Positions 42,080 to 50,558 of a stretch of DNA of 64,000 nucleotides are shown here, piece after piece. The position numbers and the translations under genes were made by a program. The notes beneath the pieces were generated by a model. The model was not told the DNA's origin and did not search any database. It saw only the letters and a list, made by a program, of their open reading frames with translations. The number at the start of each line of letters is the position of its first letter. The first letter of the stretch is position 1. Source of the stretch: Burkholderia vietnamiensis LMG 10929 (lineage in GTDB: Bacteria; Pseudomonadota; Gammaproteobacteria; Burkholderiales; Burkholderiaceae); contig NZ_CP009630.1 in NCBI RefSeq assembly GCF_000959445.1, positions 806,001-870,000 of the forward strand, read 5' to 3'.

Positions 42080-43014
42080 TAGCTGTCGAATTTCGTGCGT
42101 GCGCCTTCGTAGTGACGTTTCATGAAGTCCAGGAGCGATGTCGGCCGCACGGTCGGATATTGGTCATTTGCGATGTCGCGCAAGGTGCCTTCGCCCGACA
42201 TCATCGGCAGCAGATACTGGAGCGGCAGCATTGCCATCGGATGAGCACCGGCCTTCGCCATTCGCCGTAGCTCGGCATAGCCGTCCGCGATCGAGCCTCG
42301 ACGCACCCGATGAAGCTCCTTGCCGGTCGCTGCTGCATAGTCCGCTGCGATCTGGGCAATGGTGCGGCAGTCGCCTGCCACGGACACTATCCTGTTAGCC
42401 GCCGCCGGATCCTCGACGGCAGCCACGGTCCAGGCTGCAACGTCGTTCATGGACGTGAAATCGAGGGGCACCTCGTCGTCGCCCCAGTAAGCGATCGTGC
42501 CCGCTTTGGCGTCGATCAGGCCGGGGTTGGAGAACACGGCCTCCATGAAGCCACCGTTCAGGATGTGGGTGTGGCCAATGCCGCTCGGCGCGACCTTGCG
42601 ATCGAAGGTCCGCCGCATGTCGAGGTAAGGGTTGATGCCTTCCGGAATCGAGAACAGGTTCTCGGAGAAGTCCGACGGGACCAATCGCCGGACGCCTGCC
42701 GCGAGCGCTGCCTCGAGCAAACGGGCCTGGCCATCGACGATGATGTCGGGGCCACCCTGAACTGCCGAAATAACGGTATCGACGCCGGCACAGGCTTGCT
42801 CGAGGCTGAGCGGGTCGTCCAGGTCAGTATTGACGACGGTTACGCCGTTCGCAAGCCACTGCCTTGCACGATTGCCGTGTTTACCTGCTGAACCGCCGCG
42901 CACTCCCGCGCGGATCTCACCGGCGGGTCGCGTGCGAAGTAACGCATCGATGATTCGGTGCCCAAGATTGCCGGCGGCGCCGACGACCAAACAGCTCGTG
43001 TGTGTATTGTCCAT
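42079..43014 (-). CDS. NmrA-like NAD(P)-binding reductase
   Basis: This 311-residue Rossmann-fold protein of the atypical short-chain dehydrogenase (NmrA/isoflavone-reductase-like) family has a glycine motif GAAGNLGHR near the N terminus (residues 13-21), a DTVISAVQGG strand, VRRLVPSDF and the LNGGFMEAVF segment typical of the group. Members are reductases of aromatic or quinone substrates, or redox sensors. The divergent LysR gene across a 117-bp gap probably regulates it. The substrate is unknown. Confidence 0.85.
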   Translation of the reverse strand: MDNTHTSCLVVGAAGNLGHRIIDALLRTRPAGEIRAGVRGGSAGKHGNRARQWLANGVTVVNTDLDDPLSLEQACAGVDTVISAVQGGPDIIVDGQARLLEAALAAGVRRLVPSDFSENLFSIPEGINPYLDMRRTFDRKVAPSGIGHTHILNGGFMEAVFSNPGLIDAKAGTIAYWGDDEVPLDFTSMNDVAAWTVAAVEDPAAANRIVSVAGDCRTIAQIAADYAAATGKELHRVRRGSIADGYAELRRMAKAGAHPMAMLPLQYLLPMMSGEGTLRDIANDQYPTVRPTSLLDFMKRHYEGARTKFDS

Positions 43015-43131
43015 GACTCCCTCGGTTCGTCACGACGCTCGGTGGACGGCGTCGAGGAGAAGTCTAGGTCGTGCCGAATTTGAATATAAGATGGCTGAAT
43101 CGAGACTCCGCGTTCCGGAAAACGACACGAA

Positions 43132-44028
43132 ATGGACCAGGCCGACCTCATCATATTTCTTCGCTTAGCCGATAGCGGAAGCCTTTCAGGCACGGCACGC
43201 ACGCTGAAGTCGCCCAAATCGTCCGTAAGCCGGGCACTCGTCCGGTTGGAGACGGAGATTGGATCGGCGCTCTTCGACCGGTCCACCCGACACTTCCGGC
43301 TGACCGATGCGGGAAAACTGCTGCTGCCCTACGCGTCGCGGGCAGTTCACGACCTGCAGGAAGCGCAGGCGATCATCGATGGCTACGCGGGGGAACCGCG
43401 CGGGCTGCTACGCATCAACACGACGCAATCGTTCGCACAGGGGCTCGTTGCGCCCATGCTGCCCGAGTTTCTCGACCGCTATCCGGCGCTCACCGTCGAG
43501 CTGACGACGGACTCGAACTACGTCGACATCGCGCGCGAAGGTATCGACGTAGCGGTGCGCGTCGGTACACTTCCCGACTCGTCGCTCGTCGCACGCAGGC
43601 TGCCGCCGGTCGAATTGTGGCTGTGCGCAAGTCCATCCTACCTGTCGCGGTCGGGCGCGCCGATGGCGGCAAGCGAGCTTCATGGACATCGGCTCGTCGT
43701 TCGAGAGGCGCCCACGAGCTGGGTGTTTCAGGATGGCCAGGCGGAATTGACCATACGGCCGCGTGGTAGCGCAATTATTCCTGATGCGGCTGCGCAGAAG
43801 ATCGTGCTTGAAGGCGGGGGCGGGATTGGTTTTCTTCCAAGCTACCTCGCTGCTCCCGCCTTGAGGGCAGGTACCTTGGTGCGGGTGCTTCCGTCATTGA
43901 GACGAGAACCCATCGAGCTTCACGCGCTGTATCCGACTCACCGCAGTATGTCGGCAAAGGTCCGCGTTTTCATCGATGCCCTTGTTGGTCACCTCGAGAC
44001 AGTCGGGCTAACGTCCTCGCGCGTCTAG
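43132..44028 (+). CDS. LysR-family transcriptional regulator
   Basis: This 298-residue regulator starts MDQADLIIFLRLADSGSLSGTARTLKSPKSSVSRALVRLETEIGSALFDRSTRHFRLTDAG, a complete LysR winged-helix domain, followed by the effector-binding domain with GLLRINTTQSFAQGLVAPMLPEFLDRYP. It is of the CrgA/DsdC-like subgroup often found divergent from oxidoreductase genes, as here with the NmrA-like gene. The shared 117-bp promoter gap is the expected location of its binding sites. Confidence 0.9.
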   Translation: MDQADLIIFLRLADSGSLSGTARTLKSPKSSVSRALVRLETEIGSALFDRSTRHFRLTDAGKLLLPYASRAVHDLQEAQAIIDGYAGEPRGLLRINTTQSFAQGLVAPMLPEFLDRYPALTVELTTDSNYVDIAREGIDVAVRVGTLPDSSLVARRLPPVELWLCASPSYLSRSGAPMAASELHGHRLVVREAPTSWVFQDGQAELTIRPRGSAIIPDAAAQKIVLEGGGGIGFLPSYLAAPALRAGTLVRVLPSLRREPIELHALYPTHRSMSAKVRVFIDALVGHLETVGLTSSRV

Positions 44029-44123
44029 CGGCTTGGGTGTACCAGGCGAGCGCCAGGCAATCGATACAGGCAATTGAACTGGCCGATCGCCGACGTGCCT
44101 CTTCTGCACTCCACGAAGAACCC

Positions 44124-44153
44124 AAAAAAACGGCCGCCCATTCCGGGCGGCCG
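44124..44153 (-). terminator. Intrinsic terminator of the GlsB/YeaQ-type gene
   Basis: Read on the minus strand, a 9-bp perfect GC stem (CGGCCGCCC paired with GGGCGGCCG, loop of 5 nt) is followed by seven T residues. It lies 23 bp after the stop of the leftward gene at 44176-44430 and also blocks read-through towards the convergent LysR gene. Confidence 0.9.
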
Positions 44154-44175
44154 CCTCGTGCTACCGCAGCTTCGC

Positions 44176-44430
44176 TCAGCCCGCGCGCTTGCGTACGGCC
44201 CCGACGATCACGAGCAGCACGATCGCACCGACGATCGACGCGATCCAGCCCGCGCCCTGGCCGGGCGCATACCAGCCGGCGGCGCGGCCGACATAGCCCG
44301 CGATGAGCGAGCCGACGACGCCGAGGACGATGGTCATCAGGATGCCCATCTTGTCGTCGCCGGGTTTGAATGCGCGCGCGAGCAGGCCGACGATGAGCCC
44401 GACCACCAGCGTTTCGATGAATTGCAGCAT
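44176..44430 (-). CDS. GlsB/YeaQ/YmgE-family membrane protein
   Basis: This 84-residue protein has three hydrophobic helices in the pattern of the transglycosylase-associated (GlsB/YeaQ) family: ETLVVGLIVGLLARAFKPGDDKMGILMTIVLGVVGSLIAGYVG, a glycine-rich AGWYAPGQGAGWIASIVGAIVLL, and a basic tail. The family is linked to general stress. A GGAGG site lies 7 nt before the ATG and a strong intrinsic terminator follows. It is monocistronic. Confidence 0.88.
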   Translation of the reverse strand: MLQFIETLVVGLIVGLLARAFKPGDDKMGILMTIVLGVVGSLIAGYVGRAAGWYAPGQGAGWIASIVGAIVLLVIVGAVRKRAG

Positions 44431-44567
44431 GAACGCCTCCCTGTTGCCATTGAGTTGTTGACGAACAGCAATGGACCAGCGCGCGCTGCGCAGGTTCCAT
44501 TGCTCGGCACACCGATGCACCGGCGCGCGGGGTGCCGAGTATTGCACGCCCATGCGTCGCGCGCGTG

Positions 44568-45329
44568 TCAGGCAACCGGATCGAGACGGCGATACCCTTC
44601 GGTCGCGCGCAGCAGCGTGCGCGTGTAGTCGCGCGCGACCTGTCCGGCACGCACGTCCTCGATCCGCAACTGCTCGACGATCTGGCCGTGCTGCATCACC
44701 GCGACGCGCTGACACAGAAAACCGATCACCGCGAGATTGTGGCTCACGACGATCATCGTCAGCTTGCGTTCGCGATGCAGGCGGCGCAGCAGGTTCAGGA
44801 TCTCGGCCTGCACCGACACGTCGAGCGCGGAGGTCGGCTCGTCGAGCAGCAGCACGCGCGGCTCGACGATCAGCGCGCGCGCGATCGCGACGCGCTGGCG
44901 CTGCCCGCCCGACAGCTGGTGCGGATAGCGGAAGCGGAACGTCGGCCCGAGCCCGACCTCCGACAGCGCCCGCGCAATGCGTGCATCGGCGTCGTCGATC
45001 CGGTGGATCGACAGCGGCTCGCGCAGCGTCTGATCGACCGTGAAGCGCGGATGCAGCGATGCGTACGGATCCTGGAACACCATCTGCACGTGGCGGCGCG
45101 AGGCGCGATCCGGCGTGCCGCCGACGGCCCGGCCGTCGATCGACAGGCTGCCGCCGGCGAGCGGGACGAGGCCGGTCAGCGCGCGCAGCAGCGTCGACTT
45201 GCCGGAGCCCGATTCGCCGACGAGCCCGAACACCTCGCCGTCGCGGACCGCGAAGCTCGCGTCGCGCACCGCATCGACGTGGCCCGTGCGAGTGGGAAAG
45301 CGGATCGAGACGTGGTCGACGTCGATCAT
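44568..45329 (-). CDS. ddpF: Dipeptide ABC transporter ATP-binding protein DdpF-like
   Basis: This 253-residue ATPase has Walker A GESGSGKST (about residues 38-46), Q-loop MVFQDPYASLHP, signature LSGGQRQR, Walker B VLLLDEPTSALD and the switch histidine in IVVSHNL. It is the last gene of the leftward ddp-type operon and overlaps the preceding ATPase gene by 4 nt (ATGA). The pair of ATPases plus two permeases and a binding protein is the oligopeptide/dipeptide importer layout. The D-Ala-D-Ala substrate is inferred from the linked ddpX. Confidence 0.88.
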   Translation of the reverse strand: MIDVDHVSIRFPTRTGHVDAVRDASFAVRDGEVFGLVGESGSGKSTLLRALTGLVPLAGGSLSIDGRAVGGTPDRASRRHVQMVFQDPYASLHPRFTVDQTLREPLSIHRIDDADARIARALSEVGLGPTFRFRYPHQLSGGQRQRVAIARALIVEPRVLLLDEPTSALDVSVQAEILNLLRRLHRERKLTMIVVSHNLAVIGFLCQRVAVMQHGQIVEQLRIEDVRAGQVARDYTRTLLRATEGYRRLDPVA

Positions 45330-46240
45330 CGTGTGGTCTCCGGTGGTTGCATCGGCATGCTTGCGGGCGGCGCGGCCTCGAGCCACGCCGGATCGCGCCG
45401 CAGCACGGGGAGTTCGTCGGGCGGGTTCACGAGCGGCGGATTCGCCGCGAGCAGCCCGCGCGTATAGGGATGCGTCGCATCGCGCAGGTCGCGCGCCGCG
45501 CAGGTTTCGACCACGCGGCCCGCATACATCACCGCGACGCGATCGCAGAACGACATCACGAGCGGCAGGTCGTGGCTGATGAACATCAGCCCCGTGCCGT
45601 GCTGCGCGATCATCGCGTCGAGCACCGCGAGCACCTGCATCGACACCGCGACGTCGAGCGCCGAGGTCGGCTCGTCGGCGATCAGCAGCCGCGGGCCGGT
45701 CGACACCATCATCGCGATCATCACGCGCTGGCCCATCCCGCCCGACAGCTCGTGCGGATACGCATCGGCGACGCGGGCCGGATCGCGGATCTGCACGGCC
45801 GCGAGCGCGTCGACGATCCGCTCGCGCAACGCGCGGCCGCGCAGCCCCGGCTCGTGCCGCCGGAACGCTTCGGCCATTTGCTTCGCGACGGTCATCACCG
45901 GGTTCAGCGAATACTTCGGATCCTGCAGGATCATCCCCATCTGGCTGCCGCACAGCCGACGGCGCTCGCCGGGCGTCATCGCGAGCAGGTCGCGGCCGGC
46001 GAAGCGCATGGTGCGCGCCGACCAGCGCGCGGCGTCCGGCAGCAGCCCGAGCAGCGCGCGGCCGGTCAGCGATTTGCCGGAGCCCGATTCGCCGACGATG
46101 CCGAGCCGCTCGCCGGGCGCGAGCGTCAGCGACAGGTCGCGCACCGCGTCGGACACGACGCCGTCGTGCCCGCGAAAGCCGATCTTCAGCCCGTCGATCT
46201 CGCAAAGCGGCGCGGCCGTTTCAGTGGAATTCGCTTGCAT
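45326..46240 (-). CDS. ddpD: Dipeptide ABC transporter ATP-binding protein DdpD-like
   Basis: This 304-residue ATPase has Walker A GESGSGKSL, Q-loop MILQDPKYSLNPVMTV, signature LSGGMGQR, Walker B LLIADEPTSALD and switch FISHDL. The C-terminal extension HPYTRGLLAANPPLVNPPDELPVL followed by a short tail is the oligopeptide-ATPase type. ATG 46240 is preferred to 46252 because GGAG precedes it and it then starts 1 nt after the permease stop. It overlaps ddpF by 4 nt. Confidence 0.88.
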   Translation of the reverse strand: MQANSTETAAPLCEIDGLKIGFRGHDGVVSDAVRDLSLTLAPGERLGIVGESGSGKSLTGRALLGLLPDAARWSARTMRFAGRDLLAMTPGERRRLCGSQMGMILQDPKYSLNPVMTVAKQMAEAFRRHEPGLRGRALRERIVDALAAVQIRDPARVADAYPHELSGGMGQRVMIAMMVSTGPRLLIADEPTSALDVAVSMQVLAVLDAMIAQHGTGLMFISHDLPLVMSFCDRVAVMYAGRVVETCAARDLRDATHPYTRGLLAANPPLVNPPDELPVLRRDPAWLEAAPPASMPMQPPETTR

Positions 46241-46241
46241 G

Positions 46242-47156
46242 TCACGCTCCATGACGCGGATCGAAGACGTCGCGCAGCCCGTCGCCGAGCAGGTTGAACG
46301 CTAGGCTCACCAGCAGGATCGCCGCGCCGGGCAGCGTCGCGACCCACCACGCGTCGAGCAGCACGTTGCGGCCCGACGCGACCATGAAGCCCCATTCGGG
46401 GCTCGGCGGCTGCGCGCCGAGGCCGAGGAAGCCGAGGCCCGCGACGGTCAGGATGATGCCGGCCATGTCGAGCGTCGCGCGCACGATCACCGACGACATG
46501 CACAGCGGGACGATGTAGCGCAGCAGGATGCGCGGCCCCGACGCGCCTTGCAGTCGCGCCGCATGAATGTAGTCGGCCTGCGCGATGCGGATCGTCTCGG
46601 CGCGCGCGAGCCGCGCGTACGCGGGCCACGCGGTGATCGAAATCGCGACCACCGCGTTGATCACGCCGGGCCCGAGCGCGGCCGCGAACGCGAGCGCGAG
46701 CACGATCTTCGGGAACGCGAGCGCGATGTCGGTGATGCGCATCAGCACGCTGTCGACGAAGCCGCCGCAATAGCCGGCCGTGGTGCCGATCAGCAGGCCG
46801 ATCGGCACCACGATCACGACCACCAGCAGCGCGATGCCGAGCGTGATGCGCGAGCCGCCGATCAGCCGCGACAGGATGTCCCGGCCGAGCTGGTCGGTGC
46901 CGAGCCAGTGCGATGGCGAGCCGGGCGGCAGCAGCCGGTCGGACAGCACCTGACGCAGCGGATCGTGCGGCATGATCAGCGGCCCGACGATCGCGACCGC
47001 GATCAGCGCGACCAGGATCGCGAGCCCGAACAGGTTCAGCGGATTGGTGGCGAAGCGGCGCCAGCGACGGTACGCGAGGCCGAACGCGGCCTGCGAACGC
47101 GACGCGGGGGCGTCGGAAAGAAGCCACGCACGCAGCGTGGGACGCTCGATGTTCAT
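46242..47156 (-). CDS. ddpC: Dipeptide ABC transporter permease DdpC-like
   Basis: This 304-residue inner-membrane permease has the N-terminal OppC-type region, HWLGTDQLGRDILSRLIGGSRITL, about six helices and the coupling-helix EAA loop (AARLQGASGPRILLRYIVPL). Length is normal. It lies 66 bp after the first permease gene and is followed directly by ddpD. It forms the translocation channel with DdpB. Confidence 0.9.
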   Translation of the reverse strand: MNIERPTLRAWLLSDAPASRSQAAFGLAYRRWRRFATNPLNLFGLAILVALIAVAIVGPLIMPHDPLRQVLSDRLLPPGSPSHWLGTDQLGRDILSRLIGGSRITLGIALLVVVIVVPIGLLIGTTAGYCGGFVDSVLMRITDIALAFPKIVLALAFAAALGPGVINAVVAISITAWPAYARLARAETIRIAQADYIHAARLQGASGPRILLRYIVPLCMSSVIVRATLDMAGIILTVAGLGFLGLGAQPPSPEWGFMVASGRNVLLDAWWVATLPGAAILLVSLAFNLLGDGLRDVFDPRHGA

Positions 47157-47222
47157 GGGCGGACGATCTTCGGCAGGAAGGGAAGGACAGCGCAGCAGGA
47201 AGCGGTCATGGCGAAGCGGCCC

Positions 47223-48293
47223 TCAGCGCGCACGCGGATCGAACACGCGATACAGCGCGTCGGTCAGCAGGTTGACGGTGATGAACATCGCGCCGATCAC
47301 GAGCGTCGCGCCGAGCACCGCGCTCATGTCGGCATTCAGCAGCGCGCCGGTCAGGTACGAGCCGAGGCCCGGCCACGCGAACACGATCTCGGTCAGCACC
47401 GAGCCCTCGAGCAGGTTGCTGTAGGTCAGCGCGATCACGGTGAGCAGCGGCACCGCGATGTTGCCGAACGCGTGCCGCCAGATCACGCGCCGCTCCGACA
47501 GACCCTTCGCGCGCGCGGTGACGATGTATTCCTGGCTCAGCTGGTCGAGCATGAACGAGCGCGTCATCCGGCTCAGATACGCGACCGAGTAATAGCCGAG
47601 GATCGCGGCCGGCAGCGCGATGTGCGACACCGCGTTGCGGAACACGTCCCATTCGCCCGCGAGCGCCGAGTCGATCAGCAGGCTGCCGGTGCGCGGGTCG
47701 ACCATGCCGTCGTACACGGGATCGAGCCGGCCGGGGCCGGCCACCCAGTGCAGCCGCGCATAGAACAGCAGCAGCCCCATCAGCCCGAGCCAGAACACCG
47801 GCACCGAGTTGCCGATCAACCCGACGAAGCGCGCGATGTGGTCGACCGGCCGGTTGTGCCGGACCGCGGCCACGACGCCGAGCGGCACGCCGAGCGCGAT
47901 GCCGATCAACGTCGCGATGGTCGCGAGCTCGAGCGTCGCGGGGAACACGCGGCGGATGTCGTCGAGCACGGGGTTCGACGTCAGCAGCGAGATCCCGAGA
48001 TTGCCGTGCAGCACGTCGCGCACGTAGATCAGGAACTGCGTCGCGAGCGGCTTGTCGAGGCCGAGCGCGATGCGCTCGGCCGCGTAAGCGTCGGCCGACG
48101 CGCGATCGCCGAGGATCGCGAGCACGGGGTCGATCGGCACCTTGCGCCCGATCACGAACGTCAGCGCGAGCAGCCCCGCGAACGTGACGGCGAGCGTGAG
48201 CGCCCAGCGCAGCACGCGCAGCGCCCAGCGTACGGCCGGGCGTCGCGCGGGCAGCGTGCGCAGCGCTTCGAGGGAGGAGACGGGAGTCGACAT
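47223..48293 (-). CDS. ddpB: Dipeptide ABC transporter permease DdpB-like
   Basis: This 356-residue permease of the DppB/OppB type has a first helix LRWALTLAVTFAGLLALTFVI, LLTSNPVLDDIRRVFPATLELA, the EAA loop (TARAKGLSERRVIWRHAFGN) and the final LLTDALYRVFDPRAR. It starts 10 bp after the binding-protein stop. It is slightly longer than average because of an N-terminal cytoplasmic extension of about 25 residues. Confidence 0.9.
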   Translation of the reverse strand: MSTPVSSLEALRTLPARRPAVRWALRVLRWALTLAVTFAGLLALTFVIGRKVPIDPVLAILGDRASADAYAAERIALGLDKPLATQFLIYVRDVLHGNLGISLLTSNPVLDDIRRVFPATLELATIATLIGIALGVPLGVVAAVRHNRPVDHIARFVGLIGNSVPVFWLGLMGLLLFYARLHWVAGPGRLDPVYDGMVDPRTGSLLIDSALAGEWDVFRNAVSHIALPAAILGYYSVAYLSRMTRSFMLDQLSQEYIVTARAKGLSERRVIWRHAFGNIAVPLLTVIALTYSNLLEGSVLTEIVFAWPGLGSYLTGALLNADMSAVLGATLVIGAMFITVNLLTDALYRVFDPRAR

Positions 48294-48303
48294 GCGGCGA
48301 GTG

Positions 48304-49905
48304 TTATTGCTTCTTCAGGTTACGGTACGACACGAGATCGTTGATCGGCCCGACTTCGAGCCCGCTCACGCCCGGCCGCGTCGCGACCTGCGCGACCTTC
48401 TCGAACATGATCACGAACGGCGAGCGCGCGAGCATCGCCTTCTGCATCGCCTGATAGCGCTGCGCGCGTTGCGCGGCAGTGGGTTCGGCGAGCGCGGCGT
48501 CGGTGTCCTTGGTCAGTTGAGGAATGTCCCAGCTGTTGCGCCAGGCGAGCATTTTATAGCTCGACTTGTCGGAGTTGTCGGGGTTCCAGGCGAAACCCTG
48601 CGCGTTGCTGTGCGGATCGATGTAGTCGGCCGACCATTCGCCGATGTAGATGTCGTGCTGGCGCGCGCGGTACTTCGCGAGCGTCTGCTTGTTGTCGCCC
48701 GGAATCAGCTGCACCTTGACGCCCGCCTGCGCGAAGTTGGCCTGCACGGCCTGCGCGATCTCGGTGTACGGATAGTCGTTGCGCACGTCCATCGTCACCG
48801 AGAAGCCGTTCGGCACGCCGGCCTTCGCGAGCAGCGCCTTCGCCTTCGCGACGTCGAGCTTGTACGGGTTCGAATTCAGCGTGCCGAGGAAGCCTTCCGG
48901 CAGGAAGGTCTGGTGCACCTTGTAGGTCGTCTTGACGACGTTGGCCTGGATGCCGGAATAGTCGACCAGCCATTTCAGCGCTTCCTGCACCTCCGGCTTC
49001 GCGAGCGTCGGGTTCTTCGTGTTCAGGCCCAGATACAGCAGCGTCGCCTGCGGCGAGGCCGCGACCTTCGCCTTGCCCGACTTCACGACCGACGCGAGAT
49101 CGTCGGGGCTCAGGTCGCGCGCCGCATCGACGTCGCCGTTCTCCAGCAGCAGGCGCTGGCTCGCCGCCTCCGGCACGTGGCGCAGGACGATGCGCTTCAT
49201 CGCGAGCGGCAGCCGGTAGCCGTCGAAGCGTTGCAGCACGATGCTGTCGCCGGCCGTCCACTTGACGAGCCGGTATGCGCCGGAGCCGGCCTCGTTGGTC
49301 TTCAGCCACGCGTTGCCGAAGTCGTTGCCCTGCTGGTGCGACAGCAGCAGCTTGCGGTCGAGCACCGACGCCGGCCACGAGCCGAGCACGTTCAGCACGA
49401 AGGTCGGCGCGTATTTCTGGTCGGTCGTGATCGACACCGTCTGGTCGTCGAGCTTCTTCACGTTCGTCGCGACGTTCGCCTTCGTGAGGCCGATGCCGGT
49501 GAGCACCGCCGCCGGCCCCTTGTCGAGCAGCACCGTGCGCTGGATCGACCACGCGACGTCGTCGGCGGTCAGCGGATTGCCCGAGTGGAACTTCAGGCCC
49601 GTGCGCAGCTTGAACGTATAGGTGAGCCCGTCGGCGCTGACCGTCCACGATTGCGCGACGTCGCCGTTGAATTTCGACGGGTCGCGCAGGTCGACTCGCA
49701 CGAGGCGATCGTAGGTGTTCGCCACGTATTCCTCGGGCACCAGCTCGTAGATCTCGCCGGGGTCGAGCGTCGTGAATTCGTCGAGCAGCGTCGCCATCAC
49801 GAACATGTCCTTCGGCGTGGCCGCGTGCGCGGCGCGAAGCGGAACGGCGGCGAGAACGGACGCGGCGGCGAGCGCCGCGACGAGCCGGGAGATCGGGAGT
49901 TTCAT
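48304..49905 (-). CDS. ddpA: Periplasmic dipeptide-binding protein DdpA-like
   Basis: This 533-residue family 5 extracellular solute-binding protein has signal peptide LPISRLVAALAAASVLAAVPLRAAHA, then the family blocks FTTLDPGEIYELVPEEYVANTYDRLVRVD, FHSGNPLTADDVAWSIQR and EGFLGTLNSNPYKLDVAKAKALLAKAGV. It delivers the dipeptide to DdpBC. A close paralogue is encoded at 56462-58051 without transporter genes. It lies 73 bp after ddpX, in the E. coli ddpXABCDF order. Confidence 0.9.
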   Translation of the reverse strand: MKLPISRLVAALAAASVLAAVPLRAAHAATPKDMFVMATLLDEFTTLDPGEIYELVPEEYVANTYDRLVRVDLRDPSKFNGDVAQSWTVSADGLTYTFKLRTGLKFHSGNPLTADDVAWSIQRTVLLDKGPAAVLTGIGLTKANVATNVKKLDDQTVSITTDQKYAPTFVLNVLGSWPASVLDRKLLLSHQQGNDFGNAWLKTNEAGSGAYRLVKWTAGDSIVLQRFDGYRLPLAMKRIVLRHVPEAASQRLLLENGDVDAARDLSPDDLASVVKSGKAKVAASPQATLLYLGLNTKNPTLAKPEVQEALKWLVDYSGIQANVVKTTYKVHQTFLPEGFLGTLNSNPYKLDVAKAKALLAKAGVPNGFSVTMDVRNDYPYTEIAQAVQANFAQAGVKVQLIPGDNKQTLAKYRARQHDIYIGEWSADYIDPHSNAQGFAWNPDNSDKSSYKMLAWRNSWDIPQLTKDTDAALAEPTAAQRAQRYQAMQKAMLARSPFVIMFEKVAQVATRPGVSGLEVGPINDLVSYRNLKKQ

Positions 49906-49978
49906 GGGCGCTTCTCCATCTTTCGTTGAAGTCGTTGAAGTCGTTGCACGTGCATCGAAACGGCGGCGTGCCTCGCCG

Positions 49979-50542
49979 CTACATCAGTTGCCACGGGCCG
50001 CTCGCGGCGTTGTCGATCTGCGGCAACGCGCGTGAGCCGGGCAATTCGTAATGCCACCACTCGCTGTCGATATGCGCGAAGCCGGCCGCGTGCATCACGC
50101 CGAGCAGCAGCAGCCGGTTACGCTGCACGTGCTCGGGCAGCCCCGCATGGAAGTGGCCCGACGCGGCCACCATCTCGTCGAAGCCGGTGCCCATGTCGAG
50201 CGGCGCGCCGTCCGCGCCGACCAGCGTCAGGTCGAGCGCGGTGCCGCGGCTGTGGTTCGAGCCGCGGCCGAGGTCGGCGACGAAGTTCGGATCGGGCAGG
50301 AAATCCCACAACACCTGCTGCGCCTGCGGCGGCCGATACGCGTCGTAGATGCGCAGCGTGAAGCCGGCCTGCGCGGCGACGTCGATCGCGCGACGCAGCG
50401 CGGCTTCCGCCGGTTCGAGCAGCAGGCAGTGCGTGTGGCGGTAGATCGGCTTGCCGGTCAGGTTGCGCGCGCTCGCGTAGACGAGATCGATCTCGACGCG
50501 ATGCGTGGCGGGGGTGATTTCGACGAGGCGGTGAGGGTTCAT
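49979..50542 (-). CDS. ddpX: D-alanyl-D-alanine dipeptidase (VanX/DdpX family)
   Basis: This 187-residue zinc dipeptidase should hydrolyse D-Ala-D-Ala to D-alanine. All family residues are visible: the catalytic arginine in DAYRPP (Arg70), zinc ligands His97 and Asp104 in GSNHSRGTALDLT, and EWWHYE with catalytic Glu161 and zinc ligand His164. No signal peptide is present, so it acts in the cytoplasm on imported dipeptide. It lies 16 bp after the RpiR regulator gene and 73 bp before ddpA. Linkage to a complete importer in the ddpXABCDF order makes the operon assignment firm. Confidence 0.93.
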   Translation of the reverse strand: MNPHRLVEITPATHRVEIDLVYASARNLTGKPIYRHTHCLLLEPAEAALRRAIDVAAQAGFTLRIYDAYRPPQAQQVLWDFLPDPNFVADLGRGSNHSRGTALDLTLVGADGAPLDMGTGFDEMVAASGHFHAGLPEHVQRNRLLLLGVMHAAGFAHIDSEWWHYELPGSRALPQIDNAASGPWQLM

Positions 50543-50558
50543 CGGCGGTCCGGTTTGC

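Noticed and set aside
44568..46205. One long minus-strand frame spanning both ATPase genes
   Set aside because: It is the ddpF frame read through the ddpD gene in a shifted phase. Two separate ATPases with their own starts and motifs explain the region.
46548..48344. Long plus-strand frames over the permease and binding-protein genes (also 48142-49929 and 56342-58231)
   Set aside because: They are antisense shadows typical of GC-rich DNA, with Arg-rich low-complexity translations. The minus-strand genes have clear family signatures.
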